Positions 1 through 8,288 of a stretch of 64,000 bases of DNA are shown here, piece after piece; the stretch's first letter is position 1, and each line of letters begins with the position of its first letter. Both the position numbers and the translations under genes were made by a program. The stretch is from the NCBI RefSeq assembly GCF_004698125.1, contig NZ_ML214297.1:930001-994000 (forward strand), given 5' to 3'. Below the pieces are notes generated by a model. That model was not told the origin of the DNA, ran no database searches, and saw nothing but the letters and a program-made list of their open reading frames with translations. This DNA is from Halosimplex halophilum. Its GTDB lineage: Archaea; Halobacteriota; Halobacteria; Halobacteriales; Haloarculaceae.

Positions 1-746
1 TGTTGGAACCCATAGGGATGGCCGTAGAAACCTGCAATTCCAACATTCGGGAGCAACGGTTCGCCCAGGAGTTCGCCGTGATCTGCGGTGATCACGGTCT
101 TCCCTAATTCCGCGTCGATTACTGGTCTGATCGCTTCTTGAACGATCTCAAAGTTCTCTCGATATGCCTTTTGAACCAGTTCTTGTGACACCCCATTGCG
201 AGATATCGCCTTCTGGAGTGGTTCTCTCTCGAACGAGATCTCCTGCCCCGTCTGCCCAAGGTAAGGCGCATGAGGCTGCATATAGTGCGCTAACACCCGC
301 TTTTCTGGGTACTCGGCAGCAACCTCCAAGACACGATCTGTGACTCGTTCTGGGTCGGTTAATTCGCGTGCTTCGTCATCTGGTTCTACCCACTCAAAAT
401 GGTGGACACGTAACCCGACCTCATCCGCTAATTCCCTGTAAAACGGATTCGTAGCTACGATGACGAGGTCATCATAATCGCCCACGAAGTTGCCCCGAAC
501 CCACTCCTCGCTCGTCGAGCCTCGTGACCACACCTTTCGAAGGTCGCCGTCGATCTCGCAGTGTTTCTCAAAAACATCGTAACGGCAGGCATCTAAGACG
601 AGTAGAACATCCCAATCCCTGGTATGGATATTGACCCCATTTGTATCAAACGGTGGATTTTGTCTCACCTTCCGTTCCCTCCAGAACTCTGTCGCTGTAA
701 CTTTCGGGTTCTTAATCGCAAATGTAAGTTGGCCCATACCCACCAT
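1..746 (-). CDS. AlkP/sulfatase superfamily hydrolase, partial (C-terminus beyond left edge)
   Basis: Read on the minus strand, this frame stays open from the start at 746 (or an in-frame ATG at 737) to the left edge. The predicted protein has LLVLDACRYDVF near residue 45, the metal/nucleophile region of haloarchaeal sulfatase-like proteins, and TVITADHGELLGE near residue 220, the second metal-binding motif. This places it in the alkaline phosphatase/sulfatase superfamily; the substrate is unknown. Base composition looks clearly lower in GC than both the provirus and the host genes, suggesting separate acquisition, for example from a surface-polysaccharide island. A TATA-like TATATTA (772-778, minus strand) about 28 nt upstream of 746 supports the upstream, leaderless start. 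Whether it belongs to the provirus is unclear. Confidence 0.75.
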   Translation of the reverse strand, partial: MVGMGQLTFAIKNPKVTATEFWRERKVRQNPPFDTNGVNIHTRDWDVLLVLDACRYDVFEKHCEIDGDLRKVWSRGSTSEEWVRGNFVGDYDDLVIVATNPFYRELADEVGLRVHHFEWVEPDDEARELTDPERVTDRVLEVAAEYPEKRVLAHYMQPHAPYLGQTGQEISFEREPLQKAISRNGVSQELVQKAYRENFEIVQEAIRPVIDAELGKTVITADHGELLGEPLLPNVGIAGFYGHPYGFQ

Positions 747-779
747 TTGGCAGGTATCGCGGCTGCTTTCCTAATATAG

Positions 780-2432
780 TTACGCCCAGTTGGGAAGGTC
801 GACCGCCTCGTTCCAACTTGACCCGTCCGATACGACAAGCTCCCCGTTCCCGTCGCCGTCGGGGTCCCACGATGGCGAGGCCCATGCCATCGAACGGTTG
901 ATGTGAGCGGGCGCAGAGTCGAACGCGGGCATGTTCGGCCCGAACGACAGGTCGCCAGTTTCGGCGTAGATCGTCGACACAGTCCCAACGATCTCGACGT
1001 TGTCGACGTGCCCCGTCGAGTCAGGCTGGAGGTTGAGGAATGAATCGGCGCGTCGGATCGTCCCACCACGAATGTTGGTATCGTACCAGCCCCCGTCCGA
1101 TTCGACCTTCAGCACGTCTCCGTTCTGAAGCCCGTCTTTCTGGAGGTCGAACGTACCAAGCTCGACATCGCATCGTTCGACGGTCCCACCGCTGGGGACG
1201 CGGATCGCAGCGTTTAGCGATGCATCGTTGGTTTGCCCCCCAAGGTCGACCGTCGTGTCGGCCAGTAGCCCGCCGACCTTGAGGATTGCAGCGCAGTCAA
1301 CACCAGACACGTTCGAAATCGACGATCCGTGCAATTCCGCCGCCACATTGACGGGATTTTCCCCGTTCTTGGTGACGATGTTGTCGATGGTGACGTTTCT
1401 GACGGGCTGCATGATCGTCACGCCCCGCTCGTTGTTCGAGACGACGTTTTCCACGGTGATGTTACTGAAGTCCTTGAACGAGCTTGCCCCGAGACCGAAA
1501 CCAAGCGAGACGGCCGCGCTCCCCTGCAATCCGTCCTTGTGCATCACGGTGCCTATCGTGATATCCTCGACGATACTATTTCCGTACTGCCAGACACGGA
1601 CAGCGTTACCAGATCCGTCTTGAGATGAACGCCGACGGATGTTTTCGAACGTGACGTTTCGCACGGGGCCGCCAGACCCGTCCATCAGATGCTCGTCGTA
1701 GTCGTTCGCCGAGGTCATGTCGTCGCCCGTGCGACCATCGAAGTCACGGATAGTGACGTTGTCCGCGGGACCGAGGACTTTGATGCCGTCCATGTTGTCG
1801 GTCTCGCCGTTCTGCCACCACGTGATCCCGCTTGCCGACGACTCCGTGACACCCTCGATTTTTCCGCCCCAGGCGTTCGTATTCCGCACGATCCCCCTCC
1901 CGTGCATGTGGAGGTTGTCGACGTTGTAGAACCGAAATCCGAGGTTGACCAGCGCATCGGATGTTGAACGTGCAATCTCGGTCTGGTTGAGGTTGTTTCC
2001 ATCGAAGACTGCGTTCTGGTACTCGATGACGATGTACTGGTCACCATTCTGAAAGTCGGCATTCCGTACGAGATTGTCGTCAGTGCCATCTGCGAGGAAA
2101 ATATAGCAGTTCTCGAACACGACGTACGTGTACGAGGGGATAGAGAGGTGCTGGGTAAGCTCCCACGCATTCTCCGCCCACGTCGGATCGCTCATCGACC
2201 CCGTCGAGTCCGACACGTCGTCGGGTCCTGGGCCGTTGACGACAACCTTGTTGAAGCCGACGGTTGATGCGGCGGCGTCGACCGCGTTCTGGATCATCTC
2301 ACCACCGTTTGCCCCGCTGAAGTTCTCGGCGTGATAGGTGTTATTTAGAACCTCTGTACTGAGCGCCGGCCCCTCCAGCGTCCCGTCGCGCTTCTCCCGC
2401 CACTGCCGCAGGAAGTTCCGCAGGATCCCCAT
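780..2432 (-). CDS. Right-handed beta-helix (pectate-lyase-like) adhesin / tailspike
   Basis: A 550-residue protein. It opens with an amphipathic helix (about residues 1-20), followed by GANGGEMIQNAVDAA, the entry motif of pectate-lyase-3-like beta-helix proteins. The rest is made of short repeating coils rich in Asn, Val, Ile and Gly (for example VTIRDFDG, VTFENI, ITVENVVS, VTIDNIVT), typical of a parallel beta-helix. It is the last virion gene of the leftward operon, starting two bases after the 113-residue structural gene. Position and fold fit a receptor-binding or tailspike protein recognising surface glycans. Enzymatic activity cannot be judged. The adjacent AlkP-like gene may also be glycan-related. 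Confidence 0.8.
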   Translation of the reverse strand: MGILRNFLRQWREKRDGTLEGPALSTEVLNNTYHAENFSGANGGEMIQNAVDAAASTVGFNKVVVNGPGPDDVSDSTGSMSDPTWAENAWELTQHLSIPSYTYVVFENCYIFLADGTDDNLVRNADFQNGDQYIVIEYQNAVFDGNNLNQTEIARSTSDALVNLGFRFYNVDNLHMHGRGIVRNTNAWGGKIEGVTESSASGITWWQNGETDNMDGIKVLGPADNVTIRDFDGRTGDDMTSANDYDEHLMDGSGGPVRNVTFENIRRRSSQDGSGNAVRVWQYGNSIVEDITIGTVMHKDGLQGSAAVSLGFGLGASSFKDFSNITVENVVSNNERGVTIMQPVRNVTIDNIVTKNGENPVNVAAELHGSSISNVSGVDCAAILKVGGLLADTTVDLGGQTNDASLNAAIRVPSGGTVERCDVELGTFDLQKDGLQNGDVLKVESDGGWYDTNIRGGTIRRADSFLNLQPDSTGHVDNVEIVGTVSTIYAETGDLSFGPNMPAFDSAPAHINRSMAWASPSWDPDGDGNGELVVSDGSSWNEAVDLPNWA

Positions 2433-2434
2433 CG

Positions 2435-2776
2435 CTACTTCGCCCCCTGGAGCGTGACCGTCGCGGTCTCGCCGTCGGCCGCCGCGGTCGTCACGCGCAC
2501 CCGCATGTGCCGGTCACCCAGCACGAACGCGTCGCGGATGTCCTGCGGGTCCGCCTCGTCGGCCTGGTCGTAGACGACCTCGTTCTCGAACCAGTCGTCG
2601 GCGCCGGGCTCGTCGACCGCGGCGACATCGATCGCGTACGACGCGTCGGCCGTCGCCTCGATGTTGACCGAGACGACGTGGTCACTGGGCACCTCCGCCC
2701 GGACGATCTCGCCGGTCGTGCTGATGTCGGCGTCCTGTTCCACGTGGTGGTTCTGTCGAAGGTTGAACTTGGGCAT
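2435..2776 (-). CDS. Small virion protein of unknown function
   Basis: 113 residues, strongly acidic, predicted all-beta (alternating hydrophobic strands such as VVSVNIEA, YAIDVAAV, MRVRVTTAA, TATVTLQGA). It lies between the tail-terminator-like gene and the adhesin with only two bases before the adhesin start. No catalytic motif is visible. Placement in the structural operon suggests a virion component such as a spike or adaptor, but I do not recognise a family. Confidence 0.7.
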   Translation of the reverse strand: MPKFNLRQNHHVEQDADISTTGEIVRAEVPSDHVVSVNIEATADASYAIDVAAVDEPGADDWFENEVVYDQADEADPQDIRDAFVLGDRHMRVRVTTAAADGETATVTLQGAK

Positions 2777-2808
2777 GGTCTACCTCAGTACTGAAAAACG
2801 CGGGCCGC

Positions 2809-3333
2809 TCAGAGTTCCTCGAAGCCGTCAAACACGACATCGAAGTCGTAGCGGTGGTACTCCGACCACTCGGCCATCGCCGGCGACTCGTTGGTGAGCG
2901 TCAGGTGCGTGAACGCGACGTTCGTCCGCCCGGCGCCGGGCCACTGCAGCGCGTCGTACAGCGTCGCCTGGATCTGCTCGACGAGCGCGTCGTCGCGGCC
3001 CTGAAAGACGACGCCGTCCTGGCCCGTCGGGTCGACGTGGCCGTACCCGCCGGAGTACCCCTCGACGCGGACGCCGACGACCTCGTCGAGGTCGAGGTCG
3101 GGCTCGGTGCCGGTGTACTCGCCCGCCCGGTCGGCGAACCGGGCGCCGACGAAGTTGGCACGCTTGAAGTCGTCGGTCTTGTCCTCCATCGCGGCGGACA
3201 TGTCGAAGGTGCCGCCACCGTCGTAGATGAGCGAGTTGTCGCGGTCGACCCGCCACAGCGGATGGGCGTCGGGCTGGGCGTCGACGACGGCACCCAGCTC
3301 GTCGAGGACCCACTCGACTGGCTTCGCGGTCAT
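2809..3333 (-). CDS. Putative tail-completion / neck protein
   Basis: 174 residues. It overlaps the upstream gp10-like gene by four bases (ATGA), so the two are translationally coupled. The N-terminus (WVLDELGAVVDAQPDAHPLW) is helical, and the C-terminus contains strand-rich segments ending in YHRYDFDVVFDGFEEL. Size and position, immediately after a gp10-like neck protein, match tail-terminator or head-completion proteins. The assignment rests mainly on gene order. Confidence 0.65.
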   Translation of the reverse strand: MTAKPVEWVLDELGAVVDAQPDAHPLWRVDRDNSLIYDGGGTFDMSAAMEDKTDDFKRANFVGARFADRAGEYTGTEPDLDLDEVVGVRVEGYSGGYGHVDPTGQDGVVFQGRDDALVEQIQATLYDALQWPGAGRTNVAFTHLTLTNESPAMAEWSEYHRYDFDVVFDGFEEL

Positions 3334-3758
3334 GCCGAGACCACCCGCCGGACCTCGTTGAGCGCGTCACGCACCGCGCGGGACTCGGGGATCCCGCCCG
3401 TCTCGCTGCCCCACTCGACAGACTCGGTGGTGACCCACGTGTCCTTGGCCTCCCAGTAGAAGTGCAGCAGCGGGTTCCCCTCGATCGTATGCTCGGAGAC
3501 GCCGAACTCGAACAGCGCCGTCAGCTCCGGCCACTCGACGCGGAGCTGGACGCTGTCGCCGTCGCGAGAGACGATTGGACCCTCGGCGTCTTGCCAGATG
3601 TGCTCGATGTCGTAGTCGTGGCGGTTCGCGTAGGCCTCGAAGTTCTCACGGGCGGCCTGCTTGAGTTGCGGGCCGATCTCGTCGCGGACCGTCTGTTCGA
3701 CCTCGTCGAGGATGGCCTCCCGGAGGTCGTCCTCGAAGTCGCTGGCGAGTTCGACCAT
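3330..3758 (-). CDS. HK97 gp10-like head-tail (neck) protein
   Basis: 142 residues from MVELASDF. An upstream in-frame extension exists but overlaps the connector gene and has biased, implausible composition, so 3758 is chosen; it leaves one base between genes. The N-terminal half is a charged helix (DDLREAILDEVEQTVRDEI), followed by a beta domain with FEFGVSEHTIEGNPLLHFYW. This helix-plus-beta layout and the FEFGxxxH..GNP-type segment are characteristic of gp10-like neck/minor tail proteins that sit between connector and tail. Confidence 0.75.
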   Translation of the reverse strand: MVELASDFEDDLREAILDEVEQTVRDEIGPQLKQAARENFEAYANRHDYDIEHIWQDAEGPIVSRDGDSVQLRVEWPELTALFEFGVSEHTIEGNPLLHFYWEAKDTWVTTESVEWGSETGGIPESRAVRDALNEVRRVVSA

Positions 3759-3759
3759 G

Positions 3760-4626
3760 CTACGCCTCCATCTCCGTCTCGTAGACGCTGAGCAGCTCGT
3801 CGGCCTTCTCGCGCATCCGATCGGCCTTGGTCTCGACGTTGTACACGGTCGCGTTCTCGGGGATCTGGATCGCCGCTTCCTCAGCGAACTCGGCGCCGGC
3901 ACGCAGCGCCACGGCCCGGCGGACGTTCCGCGGGATCCCCTTGTGGCCGTAGTCGATGTCGACGTAGACGGCGTTCGACAGCGACGCGAGGTCGTCGTCC
4001 ATCGCGTGGACATCCAGGTACAGCTCGCTCACCCCGCCGTTGTTGACACGCACCCAGTAGTCCTCGCCGCGGTGGGTGTTGCCGACGCCGCCCGTCTTCT
4101 CCTGGGCCCAGTCGTCGTAGCCGCCGTCGGCGTTGATGACCGCGAGCGTGTTGACGGCCTTCACATCCTTCCGTTCGAGCCTGATCCGCGTGTAGGCCGG
4201 AACGTCGTCGTGGTGGCCGTCGTGGTACTCGCCGATGGCGATGCGGATCTCCTGCTTGGGCTCGCTCCAGTCGTGGCGACGCCGGCGCTCGTGGCGCGGC
4301 CCCGCTTCCAGCAGCGCGTCACTGTTCGGGCTGTACCGGTGGGGTTCGACCTCGCTGTCGCCGTGGACCAGCCCGCCGTGGCGCGGGATATCGTGCTCGT
4401 CGTCGCGATTGGCCGCCTCGGTCGGGATCTCGACCTCGCTCGCCTCGTTGAGGATGTCAGCGCCCGACGGCGCGTACCAGTGGCGGTGCCAGGTCTTCTC
4501 CAGCGGTTCCGTCTCGGCGACGATCGCGTCGACGGCGAGGCGCTTATCCTGGCTCACGTCGCCGGGGAGGTCCGCCTCCCGGAGCGCGCGCCGAAGGTCC
4601 GCCAGCGTGCAGTACCCCTGGGCCAT
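3760..4626 (-). CDS. Head-tail connector (gp6-like adaptor)
   Basis: 288 residues. It begins MAQGYCTLADLRRALREADL and continues with a helical segment (RLAVDAIVAETEPLEKTWHRHWY), the usual N-terminal pattern of phage gp6-like head-tail adaptors that start with a T-x-x-D-L-R/K helix and define a dodecameric ring under the portal. The protein is longer than typical gp6 proteins (about 100-200 residues); the central and C-terminal parts are strand-rich and of unknown role. It lies between the capsid region and the gp10-like gene, as expected for a connector. Confidence 0.75.
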   Translation of the reverse strand: MAQGYCTLADLRRALREADLPGDVSQDKRLAVDAIVAETEPLEKTWHRHWYAPSGADILNEASEVEIPTEAANRDDEHDIPRHGGLVHGDSEVEPHRYSPNSDALLEAGPRHERRRRHDWSEPKQEIRIAIGEYHDGHHDDVPAYTRIRLERKDVKAVNTLAVINADGGYDDWAQEKTGGVGNTHRGEDYWVRVNNGGVSELYLDVHAMDDDLASLSNAVYVDIDYGHKGIPRNVRRAVALRAGAEFAEEAAIQIPENATVYNVETKADRMREKADELLSVYETEMEA

Positions 4627-4632
4627 GGGTCG

Positions 4633-4830
4633 CTACTCCTCCACCAGCTCAGCCACGACGACGGCCGCCCATTCGCCTGAGCCACCAGTCCGGGAGGCGT
4701 CGACACTCTTGATTCGGGACACGTCATGCCGGTCCCGGAGGTCGGACTCCACCGCGCTCAGTGCCTCTTGGTACGTCTCGTCCGCTGGCCGCCGGTCGGA
4801 TCGAGTGATAGTCTCTTCGGGCACGGTCAC
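4633..4830 (-). CDS. Small structural-operon protein, unknown
   Basis: 65 residues, overlapping the upstream gene by four bases and ending six bases before the connector start. It has an acidic N-terminal half followed by a short strand (WAAVVVAELVEE). No family recognised. The tight packing and acidic composition support translation. Confidence 0.6.
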   Translation of the reverse strand: MTVPEETITRSDRRPADETYQEALSAVESDLRDRHDVSRIKSVDASRTGGSGEWAAVVVAELVEE

Positions 4831-5141
4831 TCCCCCTTGTAGTCGTCCCAGGCGTCGGGGTGAGCGCTGGAGGCGTGCTGGCCGACGTTCTCACCCTCGT
4901 ACTCGTCGCACCAGGGGCACTCGCCGGCGTCGATCCGCTCCGCGATGACATCGTCCGCGAGGCTCTCGACCTCGTCGGCGGTGATGTCCTCGCCGGCGTC
5001 GTCGACCCGCTCGAAGTCGCCGCGCTCCGAGAGGTAGCCCGCGAACGCACCGTCCACGTCGACGCGGTCGCCGACGGAGACGCGCTCGCCGATCCCCCGC
5101 AGCAGGACCTCACCCCCGGCGACCTTCTCGAACACCGGCAT
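4827..5141 (-). CDS. Virion-operon protein with C-terminal C2H2-like zinc motif
   Basis: 104 residues. The N-terminal half looks like a small beta-barrel (EVLLRGIGERVSVGDRVDVD). The C-terminus carries CPWCDEYEGENVGQHASSAH, a Cys-x2-Cys plus two-His arrangement typical of a zinc finger, followed by an acidic tail. It is encoded two bases from the 116-residue protein and overlaps the next gene by four. It could be a minor head protein or a packaged nucleic-acid-binding protein. Confidence 0.65.
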   Translation of the reverse strand: MPVFEKVAGGEVLLRGIGERVSVGDRVDVDGAFAGYLSERGDFERVDDAGEDITADEVESLADDVIAERIDAGECPWCDEYEGENVGQHASSAHPDAWDDYKGE

Positions 5142-5143
5142 GG

Positions 5144-5494
5144 TCAGGCGCTCCCGGTCGCGACGACGACCCAGCCGCTGGTCGTCCCGTCGATGTTCTT
5201 GACGGTCGCCGTGGCGCCCTGGGTCGTGATGTTCGCCGGCCCGGTCCCGACGAAGTTGGCGTCGTCGAACGACAGCGTCGGGGTGTTGGCCCCGCCGTCG
5301 TGGACGACCGTCACCTCGTGGCCTTCGCGAGCGGCGGCGTCGAGGTCGACCGTGTTGGTCCCGTCGGCAGTGACGACGTGGGCCCTGGTGGTCTCGTCGA
5401 CGACAGTGTCGGCGCCGTTCGCCGGCGCGTCGGTCGCCACGTAGGGCGAGTCGCCCTCGAAGTGGTTGCGGACGCGGCCGTTAGTGGTGCTCAT
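5144..5494 (-). CDS. Putative capsid decoration / fibre-type protein
   Basis: 116 residues directly downstream of the major capsid gene. It is rich in Thr, Val, Asp and Gly, with strand-forming repeats (EVTVVHDGG, ATVKNIDG, GWVVVATGS), resembling small beta-sandwich or fibre-type domains that decorate phage capsids. Position after the capsid protein is typical of decoration proteins. The family is not recognised and the assignment is contextual. Confidence 0.6.
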   Translation of the reverse strand: MSTTNGRVRNHFEGDSPYVATDAPANGADTVVDETTRAHVVTADGTNTVDLDAAAREGHEVTVVHDGGANTPTLSFDDANFVGTGPANITTQGATATVKNIDGTTSGWVVVATGSA

Positions 5495-5505
5495 CGGTCA
5501 CCACC

Positions 5506-6582
5506 TCACGCCGTCGGGGACTGCAGGTCGGTCACGAGGACGCCGGCCTGCATCTGCTTGATCTGGAAGTCGAACTGCCCCTCCAGCCAGTTGCGGGAGT
5601 GGAGCCGGTTCTCGTGGACCTTGTCGGTGTCGGTAGTCTGGTCGAGCTCCATCTCCTCGAACAGCCCGAAGGCGAGATTCGAGGGGTCGGTGAACATCAG
5701 GTACTCGTCGGGCCAGCCGTTGATGCCGACGAGGTCGTAGTTGAACGGCGTGATGTCCGAGTCCCCGAAGATGACGGCGCTGCCGAGCGGGTCCTCGCGC
5801 TCGGTGAGCGACATCGTGTAGCCCTGCACCTGGTTGGGCGAGGTCAGCAGGACCGGGTCGTAGGCGTCGGACTCGCGATAGCGACTGTCGAGCGTCTGGA
5901 TGGTCTCGTTGAACAGCGGCGTGTCCAGCGGCTCCGGGTTGCCGCTGCCGTCAGTGTTCGCGATCGTGGGCATCGAGCCCGCGTCGGCGGTGGCAGTGTC
6001 CTCCAGGCCGAGGCGCGTGCTGCTGCCGCTCTCCTGGCTCTGCGTGTCGCCCTCGGCACGGGCGATCCAGCCGTCCCAGGTGTTGTCGAGCTCGGCGGCG
6101 CCGCCGATGCTCTGGAGGTTGCCCGAAGAGGCGCCGGCGCGGATCCCCATCAGCCCGAGGTCGTTGCCGTAGCGCTCGACGAACTGGTCGACGATGTAGT
6201 CACCGAACTGGTCGGGCCCGTAGTGAGTGTTCTTGAGCGCGTCGCGCTTGGGCTCGACGAGGATGTAGTAGCTCTTGTCGGTCGCGTTGAACTTGACGGT
6301 GCCCGACTCGGCCGCGGAGTTCTCGGTCCGCGTGCCCTCCTCGTCGCGGGTGTGACCGGAGAGGCGCGGCACCCCGAACTGGGGCACCTCCATCTCCAGG
6401 CGGGCGAGCGTCATCGTGTCGGCCATGCCGAGGATCTGGACGCCCTTCTGCATCCGCTCCAGGAACTCCTCGGTAACGTCGACCGGGAGCTGGAAGCCGT
6501 CGAGTTCGGCGAGGCCGATGTCCTTCTCGGCCGTGCCGGCCAGTTCGTTCTCGCGTCGGACTGCGTCGATGGTAGAACTCAT
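5506..6582 (-). CDS. Major capsid protein (HK97-fold)
   Basis: 358 residues. It lies immediately downstream of the protease-scaffold gene and upstream of connector genes, the canonical position. The sequence has an N-terminal helical arm, a VPQFGVPRLSGH strand region, a spine-helix-like segment (FGDYIVDQFVERYGNDLGL), and a C-terminal part with LLTSPNQVQGYTMSLTERED and YDLVGINGWPDEYLMFTDP resembling the A-domain of BJ1/P2-like capsid proteins. Length fits the family. Confidence 0.85.
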   Translation of the reverse strand: MSSTIDAVRRENELAGTAEKDIGLAELDGFQLPVDVTEEFLERMQKGVQILGMADTMTLARLEMEVPQFGVPRLSGHTRDEEGTRTENSAAESGTVKFNATDKSYYILVEPKRDALKNTHYGPDQFGDYIVDQFVERYGNDLGLMGIRAGASSGNLQSIGGAAELDNTWDGWIARAEGDTQSQESGSSTRLGLEDTATADAGSMPTIANTDGSGNPEPLDTPLFNETIQTLDSRYRESDAYDPVLLTSPNQVQGYTMSLTEREDPLGSAVIFGDSDITPFNYDLVGINGWPDEYLMFTDPSNLAFGLFEEMELDQTTDTDKVHENRLHSRNWLEGQFDFQIKQMQAGVLVTDLQSPTA

Positions 6583-6594
6583 GTGTTGAACACC

Positions 6595-8079
6595 TCAGGA
6601 AAGTAGCTCGCCGACCTGGCTCAGCTTGTCGTCACCCTCACCGCCGTCGCCGGTCGCGGCCGAGCGGACCTGCCCGCTGGCCCCGCCCTGCTCGGCGATG
6701 GTGTTGACCCGCTGTTCGAGGGACTTGATCTCGGACTGCAGCTCCTCGATGTCGCCGCCGGCCGCCTCTTCCTCGACGCCGAGCGCGGCCTTGAGCTCGG
6801 ACTCGGAGACCTCGACGGTCTCGCCGCCGATCTCGATCTCGCGGGTCTTCTCCTCGCCGGTGATGGCGCGGTGGATCTCGTCGACCTTGTCGCTCAGGTC
6901 GTCGATCTGTTCAGCGTTCTGCTCGGCGAGGGACTTCTCACCCTCGCCGTCGTTGGGGTTGTCGCTCATGGTGGTGTCGTCGTCCGGCGTGTCGCCGCCG
7001 GCGGCGTAGTTGGCATCCGCTTCCCCGTCGCCCTCGTCGTCCTCGTCGTGGTCGCCGACCGCCTCACGGGCATCGTGCTCCGAGAGGTCGAAGTCCACGT
7101 CGTCGCGGTCGGTGAACCGCATCATGTCCTCGCCGACGCCGGCGTCGTGCAGGATGTCGAGGTTCGCGTCGACGGCGGCCATCGCCGACTCGCGGTTCGC
7201 CTGCGAGAGCGTGCGGCCCTCTTTCGACGCCCCGCGTGGGTCGGCGTCGGGCGTCTCGGCGACGTTCGCGCCACCCTCCCCAGCGTCGCCGCCGGAGAGT
7301 GCCGAGAGGAACGCCCTGCCGGCGCGGGTGATCGGGTTGTCTGACTTCTCACCCGGCTGGCCGGCGCCTTCGAGGTCGGCGGCCTCGTTGAGGACATCCC
7401 ACATCCGCTCAGCCTCGGCCTCGCTGTGGCCGCGCTCCATCGCCTCCTCGATGAAGCCGTCGCGGTTGCCGAGGTAGTCGCCGAGTCGCTTTTCGGCGTC
7501 GTCCTTCGAGAGGATCTCCGCGTCGGGGACCGCGGGGATGTCGACGGTCGACACCTCGCGCATGATCCCCTCGACGATCCGCCAGATGAGTTCCTCGTCG
7601 CCGATCTCCGGCGGCACCTCGACATCGTCGACGGCGTCGTCGTCCTGCTCGTAGGGGCCGTCCCAGCGGACGCTGTCGATGCCGACCGAGTAGCCGGCGA
7701 GGATCCCGTCGGCGACGAGCTGCCAGAGGTCGTCGTTGTTGTACTTCCACGACTGGACCCACGCGCCGGCCGGCGCCGTCTCCCCGCCGATCGTCTCCGG
7801 CTCGTCGAGCACCTCGTTCCGTTCGAGGTCGAGCCAGTCGTCGGGGAAGACGGCGTGCATGATGCCGCCGCCGGCCTCGCCGACGCTCTCGAAGTTCTCG
7901 AACTGCTCGGCGAACGCGCGGATCTGGTCCTCGCGGACGAAGTCGTTCTGCAGGTCGGCCTTGTCCGGGACCATGACGATCCCGGTGGCGACCTGCTCGT
8001 CGTCGTCCTTCGCGACCCACTCGACATCCTTCCGGATGGCGCTGGGCCCGTCGGACTTCTTGGTCTTCATGGGGGGCAT
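6595..8079 (-). CDS. XkdF-type prohead protease fused to scaffold domain
   Basis: 494 residues. Residues about 15-200 resemble the XkdF/peptidase S78-2 prohead protease: GIVMVPDKADLQNDFV, GIMHAVFPDDWLDLERNEVL, PAGAWVQSWKYNNDDLWQ, ILAGYSVGIDS, STVDIPAVPDAEIL. Residues about 230-390 are low-complexity and acidic. Residues about 395-470 form a coiled coil (ELQSEIKSLEQRVNTIAEQ) typical of a scaffold. A protease in frame with a scaffold allows one gene to supply both the assembly core and its maturation enzyme. A second start (MKTKKS, 8070) lies three codons in. Confidence 0.8.
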   Translation of the reverse strand: MPPMKTKKSDGPSAIRKDVEWVAKDDDEQVATGIVMVPDKADLQNDFVREDQIRAFAEQFENFESVGEAGGGIMHAVFPDDWLDLERNEVLDEPETIGGETAPAGAWVQSWKYNNDDLWQLVADGILAGYSVGIDSVRWDGPYEQDDDAVDDVEVPPEIGDEELIWRIVEGIMREVSTVDIPAVPDAEILSKDDAEKRLGDYLGNRDGFIEEAMERGHSEAEAERMWDVLNEAADLEGAGQPGEKSDNPITRAGRAFLSALSGGDAGEGGANVAETPDADPRGASKEGRTLSQANRESAMAAVDANLDILHDAGVGEDMMRFTDRDDVDFDLSEHDAREAVGDHDEDDEGDGEADANYAAGGDTPDDDTTMSDNPNDGEGEKSLAEQNAEQIDDLSDKVDEIHRAITGEEKTREIEIGGETVEVSESELKAALGVEEEAAGGDIEELQSEIKSLEQRVNTIAEQGGASGQVRSAATGDGGEGDDKLSQVGELLS

Positions 8080-8082
8080 CCG

Positions 8083-8214
8083 TCAGCCCCCATTCTGTTC
8101 GTCGTCCTCGTCGGCGGCGTCCGCGTCGGCGTCCCTGGTCTTGTCGAGCTGCTGGGCACGACCGGTGCCGAGGACGCCACGCTTGCTGCCGCGCTTGCTG
8201 TCGTTGTCGCTCAT
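8083..8214 (-). CDS. Small charged protein between portal and protease
   Basis: 43 residues: a basic N-terminal half (KRGSKRGVLGTGRAQQLDK) and a very acidic end (DADADAADEDDEQNGG). It stops three bases before the protease start, and its codons have the strong third-position GC of neighbouring genes, so it is probably expressed. A GGGGAG/CTCCCC hairpin (8250-8268) lies 36-54 nt upstream of its start. Function unknown. Confidence 0.5.
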   Translation of the reverse strand: MSDNDSKRGSKRGVLGTGRAQQLDKTRDADADAADEDDEQNGG

Positions 8215-8249
8215 GGTCTCGTAGTCAGTGCCCGGTCGTGCCTCGCGCG

Positions 8250-8268
8250 GGGGAGTCGGGCGCTCCCC
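8250..8268 (-). promoter_or_regulatory. Hairpin upstream of 43-residue gene
   Basis: GGGGAG (8250-8255) pairs with CTCCCC (8263-8268) across a 7-nt loop, in the 74-base gap between portal and the 43-residue gene. The right arm is part of GCTCCCCGGG, a 10-mer repeated at 12821-12830 in a second hairpin. It could be an mRNA processing or translation-control structure. Confidence 0.35.
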
Positions 8269-8288
8269 GGGTCATCGGCAGGCCGTCG

